NCBI RefSeq assembly: GCF_029961765.1
Contig: NZ_CP124681.1
Coordinates: forward strand, 4,464,001-4,528,000
DNA length: 64,000 bases
Origin: Nocardioides sp. QY071
GTDB lineage: Bacteria; Actinomycetota; Actinomycetes; Propionibacteriales; Nocardioidaceae
Direction of reading: 5' to 3'
Every line of letters starts with the position of its first letter. The stretch's first letter is position 1. Below the pieces are notes generated by a model that had not been told where the DNA came from, did no database searches, and was given only the letters and a program-made list of their open reading frames with translations. This document shows positions 56,627-64,000 of the stretch, piece after piece. The position numbers were made by a program, and so were the translations under genes.

Positions 56627-57099
56627 GGGGTTCCTCCGGTGGTGTCGGGCGTGGCGGCGACGTCGACCGCACGGTCGGCGTCGAGGACGAGCAGGATCGA
56701 TTCGGGCAGGGGACGGACGCCGCGGACGACGTCCTGGACGGTGCGCGGCATGGTCGACGGCACCGGGTGCGGGTCGACGCCGGCGGTGTCGATCACGTCG
56801 CCGATGTCGTCGACGAGGAGGCTGACCACCTCGCCGCGGCTGCGGACGATGACGTTCATGGGCAGCTCGTCGCCCTCCCGGTCGGGCAGCCCGAGCCGCA
56901 CCCGCAGGTCGACGGCAGTGACGATCTGGCCGCGCAGGTTGATCAGGCCGGTGACGGCGCGATCGGCCCGCGGGACCGGCGTCATCGGCTGGCGCCGGAG
57001 CACCTCCTGCACCTCGTCGACGGCGACGCCGAAGAACAGGCCGGCGACCCAGAAGGTGCAGTACTGCTCGGCGGTGCGCAGGGTGGTGGTCGTGGTCAT
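56623..57099 (-). CDS. cheW: Chemotaxis adaptor CheW
   Basis: A 158-residue CheW that links the receptor to CheA. Typical segments are QYCTFWVAGLFFGVAVDEVQ, VLRRQPMTPVPRADRAVTGL, INLRGQIVTAVDLRVRLGLP and VVSLLVDDIGDVIDTAGVDP. It overlaps cheA upstream and the receptor gene downstream by ATGA on both sides, so CheA, CheW and the receptor are made in linked amounts. Confidence 0.94.
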   Translation of the reverse strand: MTTTTTLRTAEQYCTFWVAGLFFGVAVDEVQEVLRRQPMTPVPRADRAVTGLINLRGQIVTAVDLRVRLGLPDREGDELPMNVIVRSRGEVVSLLVDDIGDVIDTAGVDPHPVPSTMPRTVQDVVRGVRPLPESILLVLDADRAVDVAATPDTTGGTP

Positions 57100-59303
57100 G
57101 CCGGTACCCCCGTTCGGGCGACGACGGCCTCGAGGTCGACCAGGTCGGTGACCCGGTCCTGCACGACGGCGCTGCCCGTGACGCCGGTACGACGACCGAC
57201 CTCGCTCGCGCTGACCGCCACCTCGACGACGTCGAGGACCTTGTCGATGACGATGCCGACGGCGCCCGCGGCGTCCCCGGTCTCGTGGACGACCACACTG
57301 ATCTGGTCGCCCTGGTCGCTGGTGTCGGGCAGCCCGATCGCGGAGGCCAGCCGCACGAGCGGCAGGATCCCGTCGCGGTACTGGACCACCTCGGCCGCAC
57401 CGCTGCGCTCCACCCGGTCGCGGCCGAACTCCTCGAGCCGGGCGACCGCGGCCAGCGGCAGCGCGGCGCGACGGCCGTCGGCGACCTCGAGCACCAGCAG
57501 CGCGGTCCGGTCGTCGGCGCCGAGCGCGCGGCCGTCCGTCGCGTCGTGCTGGGTGGCGCCGACGCCCACGGTGCCGGCGATCCCGGCGACGTCGAGGATG
57601 AGGGCCACCCGGCCGTCGCCCATGATCGTCGCGCCGGCGTACATGGTCAGCGCCTTGAGCTGGCGCCCGATCGGCTTGACCACGATCTCCTGGGTGTCGT
57701 GCACCTCGGAGACGCACAGGCCGAAGCGGACCTCGTCGGACTGGAGGACGACCACCGTGAGCGCGTCGTCCCCGGGTGCCGTGCCGCCGAGGGTCTCGGC
57801 GAGGGACACCAGGGGCAGCAGCTTGCCGCGCAGCCGCAGCACGGGAGCGCCGGCGAGGTCCTCGACCTGGCGGCGCAGGTCGTCGCCCTCGATGCGCACG
57901 AGCTCGACCAGGTTGGCCTGCGGGATGGCGTACCGCTCGCCGCCCTCCCCCACCACGAGCGCCGGGATGATGGCCAGGGTGAGCGGGATCCGGACCCGGG
58001 TCGTCGTACCGCGCCCGGGCTCGGAGGAGACGTCGACACTGCCGCCGATCCGCTCGATGTTGGTGCGCACGACGTCCATGCCGACACCGCGGCCGGAGAT
58101 GTTGGAGACCGCGGCGGCGGTGGAGAAGCCCGGCCGGAAGATCAGGCCGAGCACGTCGCGGGCATCCATCCGGGCCAGCTGGTCGCGGGTCACGACGCCG
58201 CGCTCGACGGCGACCGCGCCGATGGTCGCGGGGTCGATGCCCTTGCCGTCGTCGGCGATCTCGACGACGACCTGGCCGGACTCGTGGTAGGCCCGCAGCG
58301 TCAGCGTGCCCTTCGCGTCCTTGCCGGCGGCACGTCGTACGTCGGGCGGCTCGATGCCGTGGTCGAGAGAGTTGCGGACCAGGTGGGTCAGCGGGTCCTT
58401 GACCGCCTCGAGGAGGCTGCGGTCCAGCTCGGTCTCGTGCCCCTCCATGACGAGCTCGACCTCGCGGCCGAGCTGGTGGGACAGGTCGCGCACGACCCGC
58501 GGCATCTTCGACCAGACCTGGCCGATCGGCTGCATGCGGGTCTTCATGATCGACTCCTGCAGCTCGCTGGCCACCAGGTCCAGCCGCTGGCTGGCGCGGA
58601 CCAGCTCGGCGTCGGCGGAGCCGAGGCTGCGCTGCAGCAGCTGGTTGCGGGTGAGCACCAGCTCGCCCACCAGGTCGACCAGGTCGTCGAGGAGGTCGAC
58701 GTCGACGCGGACCGTCGCGTCCACCGCCACCCGGCGCTCCACGCCGTCCCAGGGCTCTTCGGCGACCGGCTCGACCACCGGCTCGACGACCGGCTCGACG
58801 GCGACCGGCTCGACGACGACCGGCTCGACGACCGGCTCGACGACGACCGCCTCGACAGCCTGCCCGGTGACCGGCTCGACGACCGGCTCGACAGCCGGCT
58901 CGGTGTCCGGCTCGGCCGCCAGCAGTCCCTCGATGACCGCCACGACGGGGTCGACGTCGACCGCCGGGTCGGTGTCGCGCCCCGTGCGCTCGATCCCCTC
59001 GAGCAGCGCGCGGACGGTGTCGACCATCGAGAGCAGTCCCTCGGCGATCGGAGGCGTCATCACGACCTCCCCGTCGCGCAGCCGCGACAGCAGGGTCTCC
59101 CCGACGTGGGTCAGCTGCTCCAGCCGGTTGAAGGCGAGGAAGCCGCTGGTCCCCTTGATGGTGTGGATCGTGCGGAAGATGCTCGACAGCCGCTCCCGCG
59201 AGTCGGGCTGCTGCTCGAGCTCGACCAGGTCCCGGTCGAGCTGGTCCAGGTTCTCGTGGGACTCCACGAGGAACTCGGCGATGATCTCGGCGTCGTCGTC
59301 CAT
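57096..59303 (-). CDS. cheA: Chemotaxis histidine kinase CheA
   Basis: A 735-residue kinase. Hpt domain with H47 in RTIHTIKGTSGF; Pro/Val/Glu-rich linker (about 125-190) where a CheY-binding P2 domain would be expected; dimerisation segment (VRVDVDLLDDLVDLVGELVL); ATPase domain with HLVRNSLDHGIEPP (N box), IADDGKGIDPATIG and SNISGRGVGMDVVRTNIERI. Two CheW-like domains follow (about 440-580 and 590-735). The second CheW-like unit is an extra relative to E. coli CheA. GGGAGG precedes the ATG. Confidence 0.94.
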   Translation of the reverse strand: MDDDAEIIAEFLVESHENLDQLDRDLVELEQQPDSRERLSSIFRTIHTIKGTSGFLAFNRLEQLTHVGETLLSRLRDGEVVMTPPIAEGLLSMVDTVRALLEGIERTGRDTDPAVDVDPVVAVIEGLLAAEPDTEPAVEPVVEPVTGQAVEAVVVEPVVEPVVVEPVAVEPVVEPVVEPVAEEPWDGVERRVAVDATVRVDVDLLDDLVDLVGELVLTRNQLLQRSLGSADAELVRASQRLDLVASELQESIMKTRMQPIGQVWSKMPRVVRDLSHQLGREVELVMEGHETELDRSLLEAVKDPLTHLVRNSLDHGIEPPDVRRAAGKDAKGTLTLRAYHESGQVVVEIADDGKGIDPATIGAVAVERGVVTRDQLARMDARDVLGLIFRPGFSTAAAVSNISGRGVGMDVVRTNIERIGGSVDVSSEPGRGTTTRVRIPLTLAIIPALVVGEGGERYAIPQANLVELVRIEGDDLRRQVEDLAGAPVLRLRGKLLPLVSLAETLGGTAPGDDALTVVVLQSDEVRFGLCVSEVHDTQEIVVKPIGRQLKALTMYAGATIMGDGRVALILDVAGIAGTVGVGATQHDATDGRALGADDRTALLVLEVADGRRAALPLAAVARLEEFGRDRVERSGAAEVVQYRDGILPLVRLASAIGLPDTSDQGDQISVVVHETGDAAGAVGIVIDKVLDVVEVAVSASEVGRRTGVTGSAVVQDRVTDLVDLEAVVARTGVPA
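58761..58910 (-). repeat. Low-complexity tandem repeats in the cheA linker
   Basis: Degenerate units based on ACCGGCTCGACG and its variants encode Val-Glu-Pro-Val repeats linking the Hpt domain to the kinase core. The length is likely variable between strains. Confidence 0.75.
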
Positions 59304-59373
59304 CCGCGCCTCCCTTCAGGCTCGTCCACCCATCGGCCCTCGGCAGGGCCGGGTGAGGCGAGTCAAGAGAGTT

Positions 59374-59386
59374 GGGACCTAGTCCC
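59374..59386. promoter_or_regulatory. GGGACCTAGTCCC dyad upstream of cheA
   Basis: GGGAC and GTCCC flank a CTA centre, 71 nt before the cheA ATG and just after the csrA stop. The arm sequence resembles DosR-type boxes (one base shorter) and the dyad before the response-regulator gene. Confidence 0.4.
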
Positions 59387-59412
59387 GGAGCGCGGGGGGA
59401 GGGACTCCGCGA

Positions 59413-59658
59413 TCAGCTGCGCGAGCGGAGGGCCTGGCTGAGGGAGGCGACGGCGTCCTCGGGCGGCGAGGCGGCGTCGGCGTTGGCGTCGGCGAGCTCG
59501 GCGAGGAGCTCGGCGCGGTGGACGGCCACCGAGCGGGGCGCGTCGATGCCGATGCGTACGACGTCGCCGCGGACCTCGAGGACGGTGACCGTGACGGCCT
59601 CGGGCGAGCCGCCGCCGATGACGACGCTTTCGCCGATGCGACGCGAGAGAACCAGCAC
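59413..59658 (-). CDS. csrA: Translational regulator CsrA
   Basis: CsrA binds GGA-containing leaders and blocks translation, notably of flagellin. The 81-residue protein begins MLVLSRRIGESVVIGGGSPE and has VTVTVLEVRGDVVRIGIDAP and RSVAVHRAELLAEL, i.e. the full dimer fold, plus an Ala/Asp-rich tail of about 25 residues beyond the usual 60. FliW, its protein antagonist, is encoded immediately upstream. The GTG start has a -10 box 6 nt before it and no Shine-Dalgarno sequence. Confidence 0.95.
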   Translation of the reverse strand: MLVLSRRIGESVVIGGGSPEAVTVTVLEVRGDVVRIGIDAPRSVAVHRAELLAELADANADAASPPEDAVASLSQALRSRS

Positions 59659-59664
59659 GTGGTG

Positions 59665-59670
59665 AGGCTA
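59665..59670 (-). promoter_or_regulatory. Leaderless -10 box, csrA
   Basis: TAGCCT on the minus strand lies 6 nt before the GTG at 59658, in the 29-bp gap after the fliW stop. Confidence 0.5.
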
Positions 59671-59687
59671 TCGCGTCCGGCGGCGCG

Positions 59688-60089
59688 TCATGCGACCAAC
59701 GGTGCGGCGAGGGGCAGGTCGGCGTCGTCGAGGATCACCTGGCTGGCGCGGCGGGTGGCCGGGTTGACCACGAGCGGGGCGCGCAGGTTGACCGTGGTGT
59801 CGGCGAGGGTCGCGCCGGCGCGGACGACGAGCAGCACGAGCACGTCGGCGGCCGACGACTCGTCGATGCCGAGCTCGGTCGCGGTGTCGTCGTCGAGGTC
59901 GAGCGCGTAGTCCGGGTAGAACGGCGCCGGCGGGACGACCACGAACTGCAGGTCCTGGCTGTCGAGGGAGCGGAAGCCGTGGAGCACGCCGTCGTCGTCG
60001 AGGCGGACCAGGGCGAACCGGGCGTCGTCGGGGAACCCGGGCATCGGGTGGGCGAGCTCGATGACGGGAAGGTCCATGCGCTCGATCAT
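59688..60089 (-). CDS. fliW: Flagellar assembly factor FliW
   Basis: FliW binds CsrA (and flagellin) and thereby frees flagellin translation when flagellin is exported. The 133-residue protein shows PMPGFPDDARFALVRLDDDG, SLDSQDLQFVVVPPAPFYPD and TVNLRAPLVVNPATRRASQV, all typical. Its ATG overlaps the flgL stop (ATGA). The position flgL-fliW-csrA is the classical order in Gram-positive bacteria. Confidence 0.95.
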   Translation of the reverse strand: MIERMDLPVIELAHPMPGFPDDARFALVRLDDDGVLHGFRSLDSQDLQFVVVPPAPFYPDYALDLDDDTATELGIDESSAADVLVLLVVRAGATLADTTVNLRAPLVVNPATRRASQVILDDADLPLAAPLVA

Positions 60090-60976
60090 CGCAGGAAGTC
60101 CAGCAGGCTGGGCTGCATGACGCGCGAGGTCGCGGCGAGGGCCGCCTGGTAGGCGACCTCCTGCATCTTCAGGTGCACGGTCGTGTCGGCGAGGTCGGCG
60201 TTCTCGATCGAGCTGAGGTTGTTCGCCAGCGACATCTTGGCGTCGTCGGCGGCCTGCGCCGACTGCTCGATGCGCTGGTACCGGGTGCCGGCCGCGGCGC
60301 GGACGCCGGTGACGGTGTTCTCCCGCGTGCGGAGCACGTCGATCGAGGCGGTGATGCCCGCCGTGTCGCCCGAGCGCAGCGCGGTGGCGAGGGCGTCGAG
60401 CTCGGCGAAGACCGAAGCGGCGCCGTCGCCGAAGACGGTGCGGCCGTCGACGTCGACCTGGACGACCACGTCGTCGGCGACGCGTCGGTTGACCGCGCCG
60501 GCGACGCCGACCCAGCTGCCCGTGCTGTCGTAGGCCTGGCCGCCGGCGGTGACGCCGCCGAAGACCGGCCGCTCGAGGTACGACGCGTTGGCCTGGCCGA
60601 GCAGCTGCTCGCGGACCCCGTCGATCTCGATCGCCAGTGCGTCGCGGGCCTGCTGCCCCATCGCACCGGTGTTGGCGCCCTGCAGCGCGAGGTCCCGCGC
60701 CCGGCGTACCGAGGTCGTGACCGCGTCGAGCGTGCTGTCGACCTGGGTCAGCCAGCCGAGGCCGTCCTGGGCGTTGCGGGCGTACTGGCCCTGGTCGGAG
60801 ACCGAGGTCCGGATCCGCATCGCGGCGGTGGTGCCGGTCGGGTTGTCGGAGGGCCGGTTGATGACCCGCCCGGTCGAGAGCTGCTCCTGCAGCGACGCCA
60901 TGTGGCCGAGGTTGCGCTGCAGGTTCGCCAGCGAGCCCTCGGTGAGCATCCGCTGGGTCACGCGTCCGATCGTCAT
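60086..60976 (-). CDS. flgL: Flagellar hook-associated protein 3 (FlgL)
   Basis: FlgL forms the hook-filament junction. The 296-residue flagellin-like protein starts IGRVTQRMLTEGSLANLQRN and has QEQLSTGRVINRPSDNPTGT. It ends in a helical D0 region (SIENADLADTTVHLKMQEVA, YQAALAATSRVMQPSLLDFL). Length is within the usual range. It begins 11 nt after the flgK stop with GGGGA upstream, so both are co-transcribed. Confidence 0.95.
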   Translation of the reverse strand: MTIGRVTQRMLTEGSLANLQRNLGHMASLQEQLSTGRVINRPSDNPTGTTAAMRIRTSVSDQGQYARNAQDGLGWLTQVDSTLDAVTTSVRRARDLALQGANTGAMGQQARDALAIEIDGVREQLLGQANASYLERPVFGGVTAGGQAYDSTGSWVGVAGAVNRRVADDVVVQVDVDGRTVFGDGAASVFAELDALATALRSGDTAGITASIDVLRTRENTVTGVRAAAGTRYQRIEQSAQAADDAKMSLANNLSSIENADLADTTVHLKMQEVAYQAALAATSRVMQPSLLDFLR

Positions 60977-60987
60977 GTGGCTGTCCC

Positions 60988-62391
60988 CTAGCGGCCGACC
61001 AGGCCGGTGCGGTTGATGAGCGTGTCGAGGACCTCGTCGATCGTGGTCATCAGCCGCGCCGCCGCCTCGTAGGCCCGCTGCGCGGAGACCATGTTGACCG
61101 TCTCCTCGTCGAGGTTGACGCCCGCCTGCTGCTCGCGAGCGTCGTCGAGGGCGCCGGAGAGCGACGTCTGGTTTGCCGTACGGCGATCCAGCGCCGCCAC
61201 GTCCGTCCCGAGGCCGTTGACCAGGCGCTGGTAGGCGTCCGGATAGGTGCCGACCCGGCTGAGCAGGTCGGCGTTGGCGCCGTCCAGCGCCCCGCCGCCG
61301 ACGCTGGACGCGGCGAGCTTCGAGGGGTCGGTGATCGCGACCTGCAGACTGGCGGCGCCGACCAGCGGGTCGTAGCTGAACAGCGGCGCACCCGCGGCGC
61401 CGCTGGCGTCGAAGCCCGCTGCCTGCTGGGCGTTGACGGAAGCGGCGAGGTCGGCGGCGACGGCGTCCAGACCGGCGCGGTACGCCGGCAGCGTGGTCGT
61501 GAGCACCTCGGTGACCGCACCCAGCTCACCGCCGGGACCGGCCGAGCCGGACGGGAGCACGGTGCTCCCCCAGGTCGCGTCGATCCGGTAGCTGATCGGC
61601 GAGCCGTCGGCGTCGCCGGTCGGGGTGATGCCGGAGGCGAGCACGAAGGTTCCGGCCTCCTTGCCCTGGACCAGCGCGGTGCCCGCGACGGTGACGGTGA
61701 ACTGGCCGTCGGGCTGGACGGTCGTGACGCCGCCGGTGAGCTCTGCGAGGCGGGTCGCCAGCACGTCGCGACGGTCGCGCAGCACGCCCGCGTCGGTGCC
61801 GTTCTGCTCGGTGACGAGGATGTCGTGGTTGAGCGCCGCCAGGCCCGAGGCGGCGGTGTTGACCTCGCTGACCAGGTTGGTGGCGTGCACCCGTTGGTCG
61901 GCCTCCTCGCCCGCGACGTTGGCGACCTGGCCGCGCAGGGCCTGGGCGAGGGTCTCGGCGCGGCCGAGCACCTGCTGCCGGGCGGCGGTGCCGCCGGGGT
62001 TCAGCGAGAGGTCCTGCCAGGCGTTGCGGAGGTCGAGCATCGCGGCGTGCACGCCGTTGGGGCCGGGCTCGCCGACGCCGTCCTCGACCCGGGCCAGGAT
62101 CGTGCGGCTGGTGGAGAGGTAGGAGAGCAGGCCGTGCTCGCGGCGTACCCGGGAGTCCAGGAGCGGGTCGGTCATCCGGCGTACCTCACCGACGGCGACG
62201 CCCTCGCCGTGGCCGTCGTAGCGCGACCAGAGCGCGGCCTGTGCACTGCTGACCGATGCACCCACCACGCGGCGGCGGACGTAGCCGTCGGTGCCGGCGT
62301 TGGCGATGTTGTTGCCGGCCACGTCGAGGGCGACCTGGTTGTAGCGCAGTCCGGAGAGAGCGGTGTTGATCGACCCGAACGACCCGACCAT
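60988..62391 (-). CDS. flgK: Flagellar hook-associated protein 1 (FlgK)
   Basis: FlgK is the hook-proximal junction protein. The 467-residue product has the rod/hook N-terminal motif GSFGSINTALSGLRYNQVAL and NNIANAGTDGYVRRRV, a variable middle, and the C-terminal GVNLDEETVNMVSAQRAYEA with AARLMTTIDEVLDTLINRTG. The ATG at 62391 shares one base with the flgN stop (TGATG). Longer in-frame sequence upstream is antisense to the sigma gene and not part of it. Confidence 0.95.
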   Translation of the reverse strand: MVGSFGSINTALSGLRYNQVALDVAGNNIANAGTDGYVRRRVVGASVSSAQAALWSRYDGHGEGVAVGEVRRMTDPLLDSRVRREHGLLSYLSTSRTILARVEDGVGEPGPNGVHAAMLDLRNAWQDLSLNPGGTAARQQVLGRAETLAQALRGQVANVAGEEADQRVHATNLVSEVNTAASGLAALNHDILVTEQNGTDAGVLRDRRDVLATRLAELTGGVTTVQPDGQFTVTVAGTALVQGKEAGTFVLASGITPTGDADGSPISYRIDATWGSTVLPSGSAGPGGELGAVTEVLTTTLPAYRAGLDAVAADLAASVNAQQAAGFDASGAAGAPLFSYDPLVGAASLQVAITDPSKLAASSVGGGALDGANADLLSRVGTYPDAYQRLVNGLGTDVAALDRRTANQTSLSGALDDAREQQAGVNLDEETVNMVSAQRAYEAAARLMTTIDEVLDTLINRTGLVGR

Positions 62392-62888
62392 CACAGGCTC
62401 CGGTCGAGCAGGTGGTGGCGGGGGGTGTCGGCGACGACGGTGCCGGCGTGGGTGTAGCTCGCGGTCGTCGTACCCCCGATGGCGAGCAGGGTCTCGCGCG
62501 CGGACCGGTAGCCGGCGGTGAGCAGGCCCTTGGCCTCCTCGGAGGTCTCGGCGATGTCGCGCGCGGTCGCGACGAGGGCGTCGCGGTGGTCGCGAAGGAT
62601 CCCCGCCCACGGGTCGGGCGCGGCCTCGGCGAGCGCGGCCAGCGACGGGTTGGGCGTGAGCCCGAGGACGGCGGCGGCCTCGTCGGCGGCGGCGGCGCGC
62701 AGCACCTCGGTGGCGCGAAGGTCGTCGAGCAGGTCCTCGATGTCCCGGGTGGCGTTGACCAGCCACCGGGTCCGGCCGCTGGCGAGCACCAGGCGTTCGA
62801 CCTCGAGCCGGTAGGACAGTGCCTCGAGCATCTCGCGCTCCCGCCACAGGACCTGTGACAGCTTGTCCATGTCTGCGGTGTCGATCAC
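62391..62888 (-). CDS. flgN: Flagellar export chaperone FlgN
   Basis: FlgN keeps FlgK and FlgL soluble before export. The 165-residue protein is mostly helical: MDKLSQVLWREREMLEALSY, LEVERLVLASGRTRWLVNAT and ILRDHRDALVATARDIAETS, then a C-terminal tail. The GTG at 62888 has AAGGAGG upstream. It is the first gene of the minus-strand flagellar operon, directly before its clients. Confidence 0.85.
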   Translation of the reverse strand: MIDTADMDKLSQVLWREREMLEALSYRLEVERLVLASGRTRWLVNATRDIEDLLDDLRATEVLRAAAADEAAAVLGLTPNPSLAALAEAAPDPWAGILRDHRDALVATARDIAETSEEAKGLLTAGYRSARETLLAIGGTTTASYTHAGTVVADTPRHHLLDRSL

Positions 62889-63097
62889 GACACTCCTCCT
62901 TCGTCCGCCCCGAGCCGGGGACATTCGTGCCGTCCCATCGCCCGTCCGGTGCCGGACCTGAGCGTTTTCGCCGAACGGGCGACGTACGGATGTCCGTGGT
63001 GACCACCCGGACCCGGGACCTGGGTCCCCATTCGTCCGACCGACCGGACACTTGGAGTGCATTGCCCTGCGCGTCGCCGCCGCGAGGCCGGAACCTC

Positions 63098-63949
63098 ATG
63101 CATGTGAACGCGAACGACGCCACCGCCGCCACCTCGGGTACCGACGAGCTGATCACCAGCCACATGCCCCTGGTGGGACACATCGTGCGGGAGACCATGG
63201 GACGGGTGCCGTCCCACGTCAACCGCGACGACCTGACCTCGGCCGGCCTGACCGCACTGGTCCTGGCGGCCCGCGCGTTCGACGCGACGCGGGGGGTCCC
63301 CTTCGACCGGTACGCCGCCACCCGGATCCGCGGCGCCCTGCTCGACGAGCTGCGCTCGGTCGACTGGGCCTCCCGTTCGGTGCGACGCCGCGCCCGCGAC
63401 CTCGCCGAGACCCGCAACCAGCTCGCCGTCGTCCTCGGCCGGACCCCCACGCTGGCCGAGGTCGCCCGGGCGACCGGTCTCAGCGAGGACGAGGTCGTCG
63501 CCAACGACGACGACGTCTCCCGCGCGCAGGTGCTGTCCCTGCAGGGCTCGAGCACCACCCCGATCGAGGAGCTGGTCCCCACCCGCGCTCCCTCCCCCGA
63601 GGACCTGCTGGAGCACGGCGAGCGGCTCACCTACCTGCGCGAGGCGATCGCCGAGCTGCCCGACCGGCTGCGGGTCGTGGTCGAGGACTACTTCTTCTCC
63701 GAGCGACCGATGGCCGACATCGCCGAGGACCTGGGCGTCACCGACTCCCGGATCTCCCAGATGCGCGCCGAGGCGCTCTCGCTGCTGCGCGACGCGCTCA
63801 ACCACGAGCTCGAGCCCGCCCTGGTCCGTCCCACGGGCAAGGCCGGCGGGGTCGCCCAGCGCCGCCGCGAGTCGTACTTCGCCGCCGTCGCCGCCCGCCA
63901 CGCGGCCGGCATGCGCCGCGGCCTCAGCCCGCTCGACGCGGTCGGCTGA
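63098..63949 (+). CDS. fliA: FliA/WhiG-class flagellar sigma factor
   Basis: A 283-residue group 3 sigma factor. Region 2 reads LITSHMPLVGHIVRETMGRV and DLTSAGLTALVLAARAFDAT, then GVPFDRYAATRIRGALLDEL, RSVDWASRSVRRRARDLAET and region 4 FFSERPMADIAEDLGVTDSR, ISQMRAEALSLLRDAL. This is the FliA/WhiG pattern. It is divergent from the flgN operon and probably drives late flagellar genes such as flagellin. A Lys/Arg-rich tail of about 40 residues follows region 4. The ATG lies in CTCATGCATGTG with only a distant GAGG. Confidence 0.92.
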   Translation: MHVNANDATAATSGTDELITSHMPLVGHIVRETMGRVPSHVNRDDLTSAGLTALVLAARAFDATRGVPFDRYAATRIRGALLDELRSVDWASRSVRRRARDLAETRNQLAVVLGRTPTLAEVARATGLSEDEVVANDDDVSRAQVLSLQGSSTTPIEELVPTRAPSPEDLLEHGERLTYLREAIAELPDRLRVVVEDYFFSERPMADIAEDLGVTDSRISQMRAEALSLLRDALNHELEPALVRPTGKAGGVAQRRRESYFAAVAARHAAGMRRGLSPLDAVG

Positions 63950-63954
63950 CCGGC

Positions 63955-64000
63955 ATGGGCTCCCGACACGACCGCGTCTACGTCTACTACCCGCGCGGCC
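63955..64000 (+). CDS. Possible start of a further gene (partial)
   Basis: An ATG 5 nt after the fliA stop opens a frame, MGSRHDRVYVYYPRG, that continues past the right edge. There is no good ribosome-binding site, so this may not be the real start. It would be the next gene in the flagellar unit. Confidence 0.25.
   Translation, partial: MGSRHDRVYVYYPRG

Noticed and set aside
54332..57151. A 939-codon open frame on the plus strand
   Set aside because: Antisense to the chemotaxis receptor and cheW genes; composition is repetitive Gly/Asp/Val/Arg with no domain.
58761..58910. Direct repeats as a possible CRISPR or minisatellite
   Set aside because: They are in frame within cheA and encode a Val-Glu-Pro linker.
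1..64000. tRNA, rRNA or other known structured RNA genes
   Set aside because: No stretch matching these was recognised by eye; a covariance search would be needed to exclude small ones.

Overview
The window is high-GC DNA from an actinobacterium, most probably a motile member of the Nocardioidaceae (Nocardioides-like). The evidence is the strong G/C third-position bias, frequent GTG starts, many leaderless promoters, the gene blocks miaB-miaA-dapF and tatD-rpfB-ksgA-ispE, a GluABCD-type glutamate importer, MT0933-type small antitoxins, and a flagellar/chemotaxis locus with csrA-fliW. The genus is an inference from gene content; no rRNA or tRNA gene was seen.

Layout. 0-9.4 kb: start of a probable hflX, a PhoD-like phosphatase, small membrane and secreted proteins, an HSD10-like dehydrogenase, dapF, a PPOX protein coupled to gamma-glutamyltransferase, and a RibD/DHFR-like reductase coupled to an AraC-DinB fusion. 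9.5-9.7 kb: a 219-bp palindromic element. 9.7-17.5 kb: a PucR-type regulator divergent from an acyl-CoA ligase / DUF3556 membrane protein / FAD oxidoreductase / two-SDR cluster, probably an uncharacterised lipid or hydrophobic-acid pathway. 17.6-22.7 kb: miaA, two tandem MT0933-like antitoxins, a Nudix hydrolase, a peptidase-S51 protein and miaB. 22.7-26.0 kb: gluABCD. 26-31.6 kb: a DUF4442 protein, an ECF sigma factor with a fused zinc-finger/TM/Pro-rich tail, a methyltransferase-hydrolase pair and a MarR regulator. 31.6-43.9 kb: ABC-F, ispE, ksgA, rpfB, tatD, a hydrolase, rsmI and a protein O-mannosyltransferase, interrupted by a GGDEF-EAL / HDOD gene pair.

44-53.5 kb is an accessory, stress-flavoured region: a chain of translationally coupled small genes leading to an NRAMP-like transporter and a PRC-barrel protein, a GSP39-type SDR, a PAS-ANTAR regulator, a redox operon (tiny ORF, haem-oxygenase-like diiron protein, CDGSH protein, zinc alcohol dehydrogenase) and a SigB/SigF-type sigma gene. 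Several of these units are preceded by similar -35/N15/GGGTAM boxes, suggesting control by that sigma. 53.5-64 kb: a NarL-type response regulator, then flgN-flgK-flgL-fliW, csrA and cheA-cheW-mcp on the minus strand, with a FliA/WhiG-class sigma gene divergent from flgN. Flagellar assembly, CsrA/FliW control and the receptor array are therefore encoded side by side.

The least explained signals are structural. They are a palindromic 32-bp unit inserted twice in frame into the ABC-F gene, two related 63-65-bp hairpins between convergent genes, a cluster of five 17-bp units between convergent genes, and the 219-bp palindromic element. These look like small interspersed repeat families.
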